From Merluccius polli (taxonomy: Eukaryota; Chordata; Actinopteri; Gadiformes; Merlucciidae), in NCBI GenBank assembly GCA_030340625.1, contig JAOPHQ010003983.1, forward strand, positions 227,501-291,500: a DNA stretch of 64,000 bases. Direction: 5' to 3'. The translations under genes and the position numbers were made by a program. Positions 1-54,093 of this stretch are shown here, one piece after another. The notes beneath the pieces are model-generated. The model was given only the letters and a program-made list of their open reading frames with translations. It did no database searches and was not told the origin of the DNA. How positions within the stretch are numbered: position 1 is the stretch's first letter; the number at the start of each line of letters is the position of its first letter.

Positions 1-500
1 TATGCACTCAGGATTGCAGCTGCCCTCTCAATTTCAGCATAAATCTCGCAGGGCTCACATACTTAAAGTGGTCTGGCTGTGCAACCAGCAAACATTTTTC
101 AAAAATTGTCAAGCCAATAAAATAAATGAGCCTGTTTTTGATATTAAATATGCTCTGATAATTATTATAAGATGCTACAGAATAAATGTTTCTGTTTGTT
201 CTACTAATGATTTGAAAAAAATGAGCCTGTTAACTCACCTAAATGCATTTATCAACAATGAGTCTAAAACATGAAGTTATTAAAGAAATGTCTCATCGAA
301 ATGTGTGGTTTATCAATTCAATAGGTCTATAATACAATAGGCCTAGTATAAAGTGATGGGGAAATGGCAGTGATAAGAACGTTCAGGAACGTTAATGTAT
401 GTACAATTATGCTCTTCTCGCGATGCCTAATGTGAATTGGGTCATGATGGTTTGTCATTTACAAAAAGTGGTCCCCAGAAGAAAAGTTTGGGAAACAGTG
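1..500. mobile_element. hAT-like element, partial copy
   Basis: This stretch repeats the internal sequence of the complete element at 50003-50729 (shared blocks such as AAATGAGCCTGTTTTTGATA and the final TTTGGGAAACAGTG at 487-500). The complete copy has TTTGGGAAACACTG ends and an 8-bp target duplication, which fits the hAT superfamily. The left end lies outside the window. No transposase reading frame is visible, so this is a non-autonomous copy. Confidence 0.75.
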
Positions 501-504
501 TTCT

Positions 505-600
505 AAATGGTTGATAGGGTGTTTTAGGTGGTTGCTAGGGTGATCTGGGTGGTTGCTAGGGTATTCTAGGTGGTTGCCCGGGTATTCTGGGTTAATAATG
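505..600. repeat. Short degenerate minisatellite (GGTTGCTAGGGT-type)
   Basis: Four to five imperfect copies of a unit of about 20 bp built on GGTGGTTGCTAGGGT run head to tail directly after the hAT end. No gene is seen here. Confidence 0.7.
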
Positions 601-770
601 TGTGTGTGTGGAGAACGTTTAAAGTTATGTTAGTTTTAGTTACTTTTTAAGTAAAAAGTAAAAACACCATTCCTTAGAAAATTGAGATGAGCAATCACTG
701 CGAGGAGCTCAACATCTTGATGTAAATGTCTATGGGGTCTAAATATTGTGGGAGAAGGGACACTTTATAG

Positions 771-1941
771 TAGGGATGGGCATAATTAATCGATGATCGA
801 TCATTGATCGTTAAGAAATGTGTCGATAAATTTATATTGTTATCGATCAAAAGGACGTTGTGTTGCATACTGTGAGTCTTGAAGCGGTGCGGTGATCGCG
901 GCTTTAGTTCCTCGTGTCTGATCGCTGTAATTCGGAGCGTGAATATCGGTTGAATATCTAATATCTTTCTAACTTTAAAAAACACTTTAGTATTTTTTAA
1001 GACGATAGTCGCACATCCCTCGTAACTACGCCGTGAAGGTGAACCCTCCCGGACTCCGCTATTAACATGAACCGCTCCGCCGAAGGAGCTGCACGTCCAC
1101 ACGCACCGGACACCAACATACCAACACACATGTTTTACATTTGATTTTAAATAAAGTTGTGTGCAGTTATACGGTTAAATACGATTATTGATTAATGACC
1201 GATCGCGTACTGCGGTCAAGTCAGCCGTCTCTCGGTTCGCGTGGTCAAGCCAGCCGCTCCAACATTTTCAATATTTCCATAAATGTGACATTTTAGCAAA
1301 ACGTTCAGCCTCATATATGTTTTCTGACTAAGGTATTGCTTTTAGACAGTTCATGCAATTGTTTCTAAATGTGCGGCTCATCTTTTTGTTGCTGCGCCTT
1401 TTCTGAGCGCCGCTGCATATTGTATGGGCATATATGTCGGCCTTTTCCCCTTTTATTCAAAACAGTTATACAGTTCAATGCCCACTTTTACTGCCTTGTT
1501 TGATTATTGTTGGCCGATACGTAGGCTACTTATTGTGATTGGAATACAGATGTAGTCTTGTTGAATCGTTTCCAAACCTTTAAGAGCGCATAGGCGCATC
1601 GTTCGGCTTTTACGAGCGCCGCATAGCCTATAACCGGACGGGCTGCCATAGGGAGGTTCGGCCGGACGATTTCAGGCCGATTAGTTTGTATTTTCTATTT
1701 TGTGTATTATTATTTTTGGGCCGGTCCAGATTATTGGGCCGGTCCAGGACTGTCATAATACGTCGGTCGTAGGTCCGGGGTGCGCTACAAACGCAACCCC
1801 CCCCCCCCCCCCCCCCCCTCCCCCCCCGTCAACAATCGCGCACCTCCACCCCCCGCCCAAAAAAAATAACGATTAATCGATAATTGATCGATAATTCTAG
1901 CGATGATCGATCAAGGACATTTCTTCGAATGCCCATCCCTA
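771..1941. mobile_element. Non-autonomous hAT element with 8-bp target duplication
   Basis: The ends TAGGGATGGGCAT and ATGCCCATCCCTA are inverted repeats. They are flanked by a perfect 8-bp direct repeat CTTTATAG (763-770 and 1942-1949), the hallmark of hAT insertions. ATCGAT-rich subterminal sequence lies inside both ends. Internal sequence includes a poly-C tract with the CGTCGGTCGTAGGTCCG core (1761-1850) and a 65-bp block at about 1208-1275 that recurs at about 35178-35250. No long reading frame resembling a transposase was found. Confidence 0.9.
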
Positions 1942-1949
1942 CTTTATAG

Positions 1950-3371
1950 ATATCGATAGTTTATATTTGTACACTAATTCTAGAAGACAGACAAATCCCA
2001 GGTAAAGCTGCACACCGAATAATAATAATACTACTACTAATAATAATAATAATAATACGTATGATAGATAATAGGATAAGTATAGTAGATGATAGGAGTT
2101 GATAGTATGTGGTATTATGACTTCTAAATGCTTTACATGTTGGTAGCAAGCAAACAAATGCAGCTTGTTGCCTCTGTAGCTATGGTAACTACCAGTCAGC
2201 ACAACCTCAAGGGAGGCCGAAAATGAGTGGCCAGGAGTCAGGAATGTGTGTGTGTGTGCGCGCGTGCGTACGTGCATGTGGGTGTGCAAGTCTTTGAGTA
2301 TGCATTTGCATGTGGCGTTTGTGTTGTGTTGTTTCTGTGGAGACATCCTCTCTTGGAAAAGAAAACAGACAGGGTTGCTAACGTTGTTTAAGTCCTTAGA
2401 GTTGTTGTTGTTGTTGTTGTTGTTGTACGTACGTTTTATATACCCTCCTATGGAACATGACATCTTGTTTACTTCCAGCTTGAAATACCCCTCTTGTGCC
2501 AAAAAAATGGCAGTGGGACAGGTGGATGCTTTTTGGGTAAGGTTTTATAAGAAAAGTAAAGTATACTTTCCTCGAAGGATGGGAAATTTAGGCAAACAAA
2601 TTCCAAATTCTTCACTACTGATTTCTCCAACTTTTGTTGGAGGAAGTTGGAGAAAACATAAACAGGCTAAAAGAAACAAGTAACAAGTCAAAAGTAGTAT
2701 CAATTAGACCGAAGCAAAACCAGGTCCTTTGCTAAAACGGATCACACCAGTCACATTATTAGTAATTTCAGTTCCTGCTATTTTATTTCCTAAAGTACAG
2801 CAGGAGGACTATGTGATGCAAGGTATGAGCTGCTAGCATGACGCTGCTAGCAACCCTCTCAGTCAGAGTGAGGAGGAGTGCCAGCTCACCATGCATTCTT
2901 TACCCATGAGCCTAGCTTTGTTGGTCCCCGTCAAGAACAGGAACACGCAATGCTTTCTCTATGCTGCTTGGCCGACTTATGTTTTCTGTTTGTTTATTTA
3001 AGAAATTGCACTGCTGAACAACAAATCCCTCTGAATCCCCCATGACTACTACCATGGCACTACCATGGCAAAGACACAAACTGAATGATATGTAGCAACG
3101 AATCAAAACACCGCTCTAATCTCCCCCTAATCTGGCAAGGAAATAAGAAAAACAAGTATTCAAAGGCGCTGAAAATACAGAGTGAGGCCAGGTATGCTGA
3201 TTTTGTTAGCCTAGCTAGCTTAGCTGGCACCTCATTGGTCAGCTTAGTCTGTGTGCTATGGCCGGCCTCCAGGAGTGCTGCCTTTCTGCCGACTCCAAAT
3301 CCATATGCTGAATTATTGATAAACCTGTGGTCAAAGACACAGACCATATGAGAGTTAGTCATATAGAATTT

Positions 3372-3432
<61 letters not shown>

Positions 3433-4940
3433 TTTTTTGTTTTGTTTTTAGATCAAGGCAGTAGGCAGCTGAAATACAATTGTGATATACATAAATACAT
3501 AAAGCACTTAGAATAGGGAACAAACAGGGGAAGGAGATTAAAGAAAGAGGAGCCCCCCATCTGCTGAACTCAACACGGATCAACAACACCAGATACTTTT
3601 ATTTATTCAGACGCTGCGCTACCCTGCGAGCAAGAGCCCTGCCTCTGCCTGGACTGTTGTGGGAACACGCGGTGTCACTGTGTCTTTTCCTGTCAAGTGT
3701 CAGGTCAGCAACTAACCTCTGACCTTCGATCTTCGATCTATATACCCACAAGACAGCCACATGCATAGACATGCACTGTACATTATGCTTAGGCCTAGAC
3801 ATACACTAAACTGGTGTCTCTCTCTTTATAGTTGTGATTGATAGTTATTTTTCTGTCACTGCATTCAAGACGGAGAGTAGAAGAGCTTTTTGGTCGGTTT
3901 CATCAATTTATCATCTTCTGCATGGAGAAACATACATAAGTACAGAAGCTACTGCCTACTGTTGATTCAGCTTGTTGTGATTGTAGTACAGAGTTAGTCA
4001 TTTTCAGCGTGTAGGTTGCTAGCTCGGAGGTTGTTGTTGTTTCACGTAGCGACGGGGACTTTGAAAATGCTAACACGCAGATAGCGGAAGGGGAGGAGAA
4101 TGCCGACTGAAAGGGTCGGCCAATGGCAGGCTTATACCAACAACCTACATCCGGTGAGTCAGACTGAGTAGAGTAGGTCCTCGGCATTCTGTCACAACCC
4201 TTACAGCTTACAGTGCTTTTGGGTTTGGAGCTGTGGTCTGTGCACTGCTGTTCCCAGCAGGGACTTCAGAAGACCTGGGCAAGGTGTTGTGCACTGCACT
4301 CCGTTTCCCCCTCCACCCCTCACCCTCCTTGACCCCAGCCAGATTGAGCTGGGGTTGCGTAAGATGCTCCGAAACAGACGACACAGCTCTGTTGTACTGG
4401 GAGGCAAGGGGGGTGGGAAATGTAGGGAAAGGCCGTTCATCAGTTTCAGTGCTGTGTGTGTGGTTCTTTCTGTGTCCACGTAGTTGGTAAAGTACAGTAG
4501 TGTTTATGACAGCACTTATTCCACTACCTATGCAAATACACCTCTGGTCTGGGGGATGAGCTGTGAACTGTCTGGCCTGTGTGCCACAGGATGCAATTGC
4601 ACTCAATCAATACCCTGTTTAACAAAGCGACACCCTGCTAGCAATAGATGACATTTATTTCAATGTCAATCTGACTCTGAATGCTGATACATCACATCAT
4701 GTCAAATTAAGTGAAATATTTGCTTTTTACTTAGCTTGCACCCTTGTACTTGTATGTCATTTAAAATCCCAGTTGCTCTAATGTTCCAGCGGAGAGCTGA
4801 AGCACTATCCTTACTGTAGTGTATGACTAACCACTGACTAGGCTGTTTCTGTAGTCTTAGTATTGATTGCATTGTTGCTAATGAACTAAACGCTGTGCTC
4901 CCTTGTCTCGTGTCTCGGCACCCTTTACTTCTGCTGCAGT
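1950..4940. other. Upstream flank of usp2, no gene recognised
   Basis: Apart from simple repeats (AAT-rich 2020-2057, TGT triplets 2400-2427, AT 3376-3431), I see no exon with convincing splice sites or protein similarity. A non-coding first exon and promoter of the long usp2 isoform must lie upstream of 4941. The 3900-4500 area is a candidate only because it is less repetitive; nothing in it proves this. Confidence 0.5.
3376..3431. repeat. (AT)n microsatellite
   Basis: About 28 uninterrupted AT units. Open frames reading Tyr-Ile repeats over it are artefacts. Confidence 0.95.
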
Positions 4941-5003
4941 CGATGCAGTCTTCCAGAGGCGCTCCCTTCCTGTGGCAAAGAACCCAGCAGCAGCAGCAGC
5001 AGT

Positions 5004-47260
<42,257 letters not shown>

Positions 47261-48637
47261 ATTCCCCCATCTTCCCCAACCCCCCACTCATCGGCTCCTA
47301 CAATGAGGCTGAAGGACAAGAGGCCAAGGCGCCACAGACACAAACACACACGCAAATGCACTGACAACAAAATGGAGTAAGGTTGCACAGGAAAGAGACT
47401 TTTGGGGAGCCCCGACTAATATGGTCGTCACCATATTAACAGACAGACTCACACACACACCCACATACACACACACACACACACGTAGACACACAAAGAG
47501 AATGTTCTTCCGTGAATCCAGCAGTTTGTCATTAACATGCTGAAAGGGAAAGAGAGAGAATCTATCCAGTCTTCTCTATATTTTTAGCCGTGTTTCCATT
47601 AATTGGCAAGCAAATTTTAAGCAACCTTTTGAAATGTTGAATGCTGAAATAGACAGTAAAAGAAGTAGATTGTGGCATTCCGTTGCTGTTTTCCATCTAA
47701 ACTGGCTGTGGTGTTTTAATAGATAAGTTGTTTAATAGATATGTTTCACGTATTATGGAAATATCCGGGAAGATGCCGAAAGCGGAAACAACTCGTGTCA
47801 TGTCATGTGAGTTCAATGTTCGCTACGTCAGAACTTATTCAGCAAAGATGTTTCCAACTCACATTTAGCGCATTACCTCTTTTTTGAAGAAGGAAAAAAC
47901 CACCTCAAGCAAGCGTACATTTTATTTGCACTTTTTTTTTTGCTTTTGCAAATAAGTTTTAGCGAATTTTGCCGTTTCCATCAACCTTTCTAATGCAATA
48001 CTTCAAAATGCGCATAAAATACGTTTATGGAAACACAACTATTCTCTATCTCTTGCTCTTCTTCCTCAGCCCACTCCATCATTCTCCCCCATTTTGGCTG
48101 GAAGTGTGTGTGTGTGTCTGATCAGATCAGAAGTCTCTCTCTATGCACTGCAAAATGAACCAAACTCTCATCCCGACTGCGCCTTTTCTTCACACAAAAA
48201 GTGGATCTTCTCGTTTGCCTCAAACATTTAAATGAACTTTATCTGTTTTTTTTTCTTTTCTTTACTTTTTCGCTTTTATGTTTTATTCTTGATTTTTTTT
48301 TAAATGTTTTTTGTTTTGTTTATCTGCGGTACCCCTGTGTCGGTACCACAAGGTCATCATCATCATCATCATCGTCATCATCATCGTCATTATTAATTGC
48401 CATGGCGTTATTGCAGATTAACCATATTGAAATGGTGTCATCTGTTGGAATTAATACTGTACTGCGACAGCAGGAAAATAATGCCGCACACAGTGGACTG
48501 GAGCACTGCTGGTTCCGATGTTACAACACACTCTAGCGGCCACCTCGTTAGCACACTCCTGTTCCTAACATGCTTGCTCCCTCTTTCTGTCTCGCTCTCT
48601 TTCAGTGCGTGTGTGTGTGTCTCTCTCTGTCTGTCTC

Positions 48638-48668
<31 letters not shown>

Positions 48669-49190
48669 CGCTCCCAAGGTTGGTTGGGATGTCGGTGGCA
48701 CTGTGGAGTGTTACACTGTCTAAGAGACACCATAATACTGTTTTTATTTAATTTGTTGAATTTTAGTTTTTTTCCCAGTGTGGCTGCTACTGATGTTTTA
48801 ACAGTGCTGTGAATACATGAATGAATGGACATATTGTGTACGGACATGTTAAAAGAAGATAACATGCTAATGACGAGAAGGACTTTCACTTGCAGCACAA
48901 GGTCTTTTCTTCCTCTTGTTTCTTTGCCATTGAACAACATGGAAAGAATGTTTTCAAGAAAAAAAAAATCACAATATCAGTATATTTTTATATCCTGATG
49001 CAATATGGAGAATGTACTATACGGTGGTGCTGAAAAATGACCCATAACTGTTTTCAGTTGGTTAACAAGTTTCAAGAGAGATTAAACAAAAAATGTTATT
49101 TATGCTTACAGTTGATAATGTGATGAGTCACACTTTTTAACAGGGGCAGTTATAAGTATATACTTGTGAATAAATAAATTATATACCTAC
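47261..49190 (+). other. usp2: Probable usp2 3'UTR
   Basis: The sequence after the stop is not split by recognisable splice signals or full transposons. The first convincing polyadenylation signal I see is AATAAATAAA at 49169-49178. The long 3'UTR contains a (TCTG)n/(CT)n tract (48590-48670) and an ATC triplet run (48356-48392). The end is inferred. Confidence 0.5.
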
Positions 49191-49587
49191 AACTGGTTTT
49201 ACTTTTAGCGCAATGTGTCTTTGTGGATTCTTGTTTGTTGTCTGTAAGTTTAGAGGAATTGTAGGCAATTGTTTGTCTTATAAGCTACTGGTGTAAATGC
49301 AACTGGAAGGACTTGAATATTTTAGATAGGTATTCGGTTGAGGCTCTATTTAAGACACATTTGTAATGGACAACGGTCTTATTGCAGGTTTTCTTTCTGA
49401 GTAATGAACACAACTAGTACTAATAGTAATATTAACACCTAAGTACATCCTGTTGCTACTACCTGATGGGATTTCTCTTGGAGCCTAGAGCTCATGGTTA
49501 ACAGGAGAGGGCGCTATAGCTGCTCTGCCCAAGCAGTGTCAGACATGTAGAGAGTGCTCACTTCCTGCTAGAACCATGGATATATTG

Positions 49588-49991
49588 GGCCGTGTTCCGA
49601 TATCTGTGAGTACACTAACTTCCGTGAGTACACTTAACTATCCGCACTCAATAGGTACGCAGAGCTTCAGATGTTAGTGCTGTTCCAAATGCAATACTCT
49701 GTGGCGCACTTAACGGAAATGACATCAGCTGCGCGGCCGCGTCACCCAACAAACACGTGAATTCATTAGACGTTCTCTGAGCGCGGCTCCGCCTCTTCCG
49801 CTACGTAGCTAAGATGGCTGCCGTTGAGTACGCATAGTGTACCCCGTAGCACACTCAGCATTTTGGCCTTTTTGAGTACACATACGGGTCCTTTCAAGTA
49901 CACTTCTTTTCGCCGCGATCATAATCGGAACACCCTACGTACTCAAACTAAGTATACTAAGTACGGGTAGTACGGCTATCGGAACACGGCC
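49588..49991. mobile_element. MITE with GGCCGTGTTCCGATA ends and TTG duplication
   Basis: Perfect inverted ends GGCCGTGTTCCGATA / TATCGGAACACGGCC, flanked by TTG (49585-49587, 49992-49994). A 3-bp duplication again suggests PIF/Harbinger. The interior repeats GAGTACAC-type motifs. Non-coding. Confidence 0.82.
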
Positions 49992-50002
49992 TTGGGCTAG
50001 AG

Positions 50003-50729
50003 CAGTGTTTCCCAAAGCCTGGGTCGGGACCCACAGGTGGGTCGCACAGGATTTTAATTGGGTCGCCAAATACCTCTGCAAAATCTTAAGATTATTTTCA
50101 TCTGCAGTACATACTTTGTCCACATGGGGGTGTTGCCGTTTCTACCCATTGGCATTAAGCTGCTGCTGCCCTCTCACGTTCAGCCTAAATCTCGCGGGCT
50201 CACATCCATACCAAACGATTTTCAAAAATTGTCGTCAATAAAAAAAATGAGCCTGTTTTTGATATTAAATGTGCTCGGATAATTATTATATGATGAATCT
50301 AATATAAAAGGCTGCTATAGAATAAATTATGTTTGTTGTACTAATGATATGAAAAAAAGGAGAGCCTGTTAAACTAAATGCATTTGTTTGATGTAATTTA
50401 TAAAGTTATATTTGAAATGTGTAGGCCAATATTGGTTTACTCATTAAATGATGAGCCTGTTAACTCACTTAAATGCATTAATCAATAATAAGTGCAAAAC
50501 ATGAAGTTATTAAAGAAATGTCTCTTTGAAATGTGTGGTTCATCCATTCAATAGGTCTATAATACAATAGTCCTAGCATAAAGTGATGGGGAAATGGCAG
50601 TGATAAGGTTCAGGAACGTACATTTATGTGCTATTATGCTCTTCTCGCGATGCCTTAACGTGAATTGGGTCGCGGTGGTTTGTCATTTTCAAAAAGTGGG
50701 TCCCCAGAAGAAAAGTTTGGGAAACACTG
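50003..50729. mobile_element. Complete non-autonomous hAT element
   Basis: Ends CAGTGTTTCCCAAA and TTTGGGAAACACTG are perfect inverted repeats, with an 8-bp duplication GGCTAGAG (49995-50002, 50730-50737). The same family lies truncated at 1-500. No transposase. Confidence 0.93.
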
Positions 50730-51198
50730 GGCTAGAGAACTATTTAGGTGGCGTATCAATCGCAGCCATGTATGGTGTGCCCTGCTGGGCCAGGAATACT
50801 TCTGCTGTCACGGCCTCCATGTGTGGGGTGCCATTTGTAATCTTCCCCTACTCAAAAATCTGCTTCACCTGCCCCTGAGAGTACAGTATGTCTTTAGCCT
50901 TGCCTTTCCATAACACATTACCAATGCTGTCCATGCTCCACTTCCAACAGCCCAAAGGTGGGTTCTTCTTTTACTTAGCTTTTGAACAGAATATATATTT
51001 TAAGATTTAGATTTATTTAGATAATTTAGAAAAAAGTGACATTAAACTTGTGAAGTGTGTTATTGAGCAGGTTTACAAACAGCATCCCATGTCCATGTAC
51101 CTGAAATCATATATATATATAGGGCTAGAGAACTATTTAGGTGGCGTATCAATCGCAGCCATGTATGGTGTGCCCTGCTGGGCCAGGAATACTTCTGC
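50728..51198. repeat. Direct duplication of about 76 bp flanking unique sequence
   Basis: GGGCTAGAGAACTATTTAGG through GGAATACTTCTGCT occurs at 50729-50805 and again, apparently identical, at 51122-51198. The identity implies a recent duplication. It may belong to an unrecognised element ending in the AT repeat. Confidence 0.85.

Positions 51199-51200
<2 letters not shown>

Positions 51201-51286
<86 letters not shown>
51201..51286. repeat. (AT)n microsatellite
   Basis: About 42 AT units directly beside the Tc1 left end. Confidence 0.95.
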
Positions 51287-51299
51287 CACACTCACCGGC

Positions 51300-51588
51300 C
51301 ACTTTATTAGGTACACCTTGCTAGTACCGGGTTGGACCCCCTTTTGCCTTCAGAACTGCCTTAATCCTTCGTGGCACAGATTCAACAAGGTACTGGAAAC
51401 ATTCCTCAGAGAGTTTGGTCCATATTGACATGATAGCATCACGCAGTTACTGCAGATTTGTCGGCTGCACATCCATGATGCGAATCTCCCGTTCCACCAC
51501 ATCCCAAAGGTGCTCTATTGGATTGAGATCTGGTGACTGTGGAGGCCATTTGAGTACAGTGAACTCATTGTCATGTTCAAGAAACCAG
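51300..51588 (-). pseudogene. Tc1 transposase C-terminal part, after the solo LTR
   Basis: Read on the - strand this continues the transposase: DNEFTVLKWPPQSPDLNPIE, then HLWDVVEREIRIMDVQPTN. It includes the Glu of the DD34E triad in the NPIEHLWD motif. An in-frame TAA follows (LQ-stop-LRDAIMS), so even without the LTR the protein would be truncated. Confidence 0.85.
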
Positions 51589-52873
51589 TGTAGCCTGTGC
51601 ACCAGGTTAGGATAGGAGGCCCTTTAAGTTTATTGTCCATCTTTTTTGTGTTCCCATCATGTCATTAATTTGGGATTGAAGTAGGCACCTAGCAGGCCAC
51701 CTAAATATCCTGGGGGTAGGTTTATATATGCACCTGGGGTCCTTACCTGGATAGTTTGTCACTCCTGCTAGTGTTAGCGCATGGAAGCAGCTATCCGAGT
51801 GTTGTTTGGAAGTGTACAGGTATGTGAAGCGTTATTTTTCTTCCTTGATTCGTATTGCACTGCAGGTTAGTCTGCTAAGGAATGTTGGGTTTGATTAATG
51901 TGTGTTTAGGGGAGACGACGCTGGCCGAGCCGTGGCTAGTAGCTACTCTAACTGCAGTGGAGTGACTACTTTGAAATTGGCGTCTCTCACCGAGTATGCG
52001 AACGGTATGTTCTTCTGCTTTGCCCACGGTTTTATAGGTAAATCTTTGTTGCATATTAATGTGTGGAAATACGAGCTACCGTGTGATGTTGCTGACGGCC
52101 GCTCCACTCATGAAATGTATTAATGAAATGTGACCGACCAGGGCTAATTGTGTGTTTATGTTTTTAGACGTGTTCAACTGCAACCAGCATTGTGACAACC
52201 GGTTGCTGTTCTCTACACGGTATGAATGTGGTGCTGTGCATAGTGTTAATTTAGTTATTTTGCTTTTGTTTGTTTTCCTCTAGCCTGTTGATAGTAGCTG
52301 TAGTACTGATTGTTTGTATGATGCATCACAGGCTAGAGTGGTTTAATTTTCTTTCTTTATTTTGCTTTACTCCTTCTCCCCTTATACCCAGCTGCGGCAG
52401 TGGTGGTGGAGCCAGCCTAAAGATATAGCCCTTGTAGAAGGCTTTTTCTAGCTTCCCTCCTCTTGTTCTAGACGTGTGTAGTGGGGTGGTGTGCATCTTT
52501 GGTTTGGTTTGATCCCAGTTTTACAGAGTGCGGTGACGTTGCAGTGTGTGTGTAGGCATTGTTCACGTGTGCGATAGGGACCCTACCCCCCCTTCTACCT
52601 TTTTGTGTTATTGTTTTAAATGGCTTCTCTGGCTCCTGTGCGCTAGCTGGGTGATCCCCCTGTACTGGTTTTATTTATGAATATTTAACTGTTGACCAAC
52701 AAACACAACCAATACATAAACCTGACATTTGTTAATAAAGATTATATATTTTTTATACTTTAAAGAACCTGTGTTGCACTGATTATTGGGACAGAGTTCC
52801 CCTTGCTCTGGAATTGACACACTTATAAGGCTCAAGGGGTGGCGTTGTCCACTGTGCATTTAGGGGCGCTACA
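51589..52873 (+). mobile_element. Solo LTR inserted in the Tc1 transposase gene
   Basis: Starts TGTAGCCTG and ends GGGGCGCTACA (TG...CA with a 6-bp inverted TGTAGC/GCTACA), between CCAG duplications (51585-51588, 52874-52877; ACCAG if the shared A is counted). It is 1285 bp with no second copy and no internal coding, so it is best read as a solo LTR left by recombination. AATAAA at 52734 followed by a T-rich stretch suggests + orientation. Confidence 0.8.
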
Positions 52874-53650
52874 CCAGTCTGAGATGATTCGCGCTTTATG
52901 ACATGGCGCGTTATCCTGCTGGAAGTAGCCATCAGAAGATGGGTACACTGTGGTCATAAAGGGATGGACATGGTCAGCAACAATACTCAGGTAGTCTGTG
53001 GCTTTGACACGATGCTCAATTGGTACTAATAAGCCCAAAGTGTGCCAGGAAAATATCCCCCACACCATTACACCACCACCACCAGCCTGAACCGTTGATA
53101 CAAGGCAGGATGGATCCATGCTTTCATGTTGTTGACGCCAAATTCTGACCCTACCATCCGAATGTCGCAGCAGAAATCGAGACTCATCAGACCAGGCAAC
53201 GTTTTTCCAATCTTCGATTGTCCAATTTTGGTGAGCCTGTGCGAATTGTAGCCTCAGTTTCCTGTTCTTAGCTGACAGGAGTGGCACCCGGTGTGGTCTT
53301 CTGCTGCTGTAGCCCATCCGCCTCAAGGTTCGACGTGTTGTGCATTCAGAGATGCTCTTCTGCATACCTCTGTTGTAACGAGTGGTTATTTGAGTTACAG
53401 TTGCCTTTCTATCAGCTCGAACCAGTCTGGCCATTCTCCTCTGACCTCTAGCATCAACAAGGCATTTGCGCCCACAGAACTGCCGCTCACTGGATATTTT
53501 CTCTTTTTCGGACCATTCTCTGTAAACCCTAGAGATGGTTGTGCGTGAAAATCCCAGTAGATCAGCAGTCTCTGAAATACTCAGACCAGCCCGTCTGGCA
53601 CCAACAACCATGCCACGTTCAAAGTCACTTAAATCACCTTTCTTCCCCAT
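52874..53650 (-). pseudogene. Tc1-like DD34E transposase, N-terminal and central part
   Basis: An open frame from ATG 53650 reads MGKKGDLSDFERGMVVGARR, then a paired HTH region (GLSISETADLLGFSRTTIS). The catalytic domain follows with Asp in VAWSDESRF and Asp in YFQQDNAPCH. The frame is open for about 259 codons until the LTR cuts it just after RIISDW. The missing third acidic residue lies at 51300-51588. Confidence 0.93.
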
Positions 53651-53804
53651 TCTGATGCTCGGTTTGAACTGCAGCAGATCGTCCTGACCATGTCTACATG
53701 CCTAAATGCATTGAGTTGCTGCCATGTGATTGGCTGATTAGAAATTTGCGTTAACGAGCAGTTGGACAGGTGTACCTAATAAAGTGGCCGGTGAGTGTAT
53801 ATGT

Positions 53805-53998
53805 GTGACGGGTCACAGCTATCTGTGAGATGCAGCTCCACACTGCTGTTGCTTCTACAGACCACAGATGACGACCAGGTGGATTATGGGGTATTTTATT
53901 ACAGTTCTTCCCTGCAACACAGTATACAGCCACAGTGGTGAGGGGAAGTTAGTATCAATCTCGGGACAATCACAGTGAAGTCCTCTTTCCTCTGTGTC
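53805..53998 (-). pseudogene. Intronless (spliced-looking) duplicate of 55747-56038
   Basis: On the - strand AGGAAAGAGGACTTCACTGTG runs directly into ATTGTCCCGAGATTG and on to CTGTGTTGCAG, then GGAAGAACTG. In the other copy the first junction holds a 207-bp GT-AG intron and the second a GTAAT donor. This copy therefore looks like a reverse-transcribed spliced RNA. Only one mismatch was seen in the shared 59-bp block. The product is not recognised; a frame over 53933-53800 reads MAVYCVAGKNCNKIPHN. Confidence 0.6.
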
Positions 53999-54093
53999 AA
54001 TTAATAATAAAATAAAATAAAATACAGAAACCTGTCCATATAAAATTAAAATAAAAGTTACATCCTAGTGTGATCGTATAGTGTATATTGTTA

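Larger units (their letters stand above)
51287..53798 (-). mobile_element. Tc1-like transposon split by a solo LTR
   Basis: Ends CACTCACCGGCCACTTTATT (from 51289) and AATAAAGTGGCCGGTGAGTG (to 53798) are inverted repeats next to TA, the Tc1/mariner target. The transposase is on the - strand (53650 leftward). Removing the solo LTR (1285 bp) leaves about 1.2 kb, a usual Tc1 length. The left end shows two extra bases (CA) relative to the right. Confidence 0.92.
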
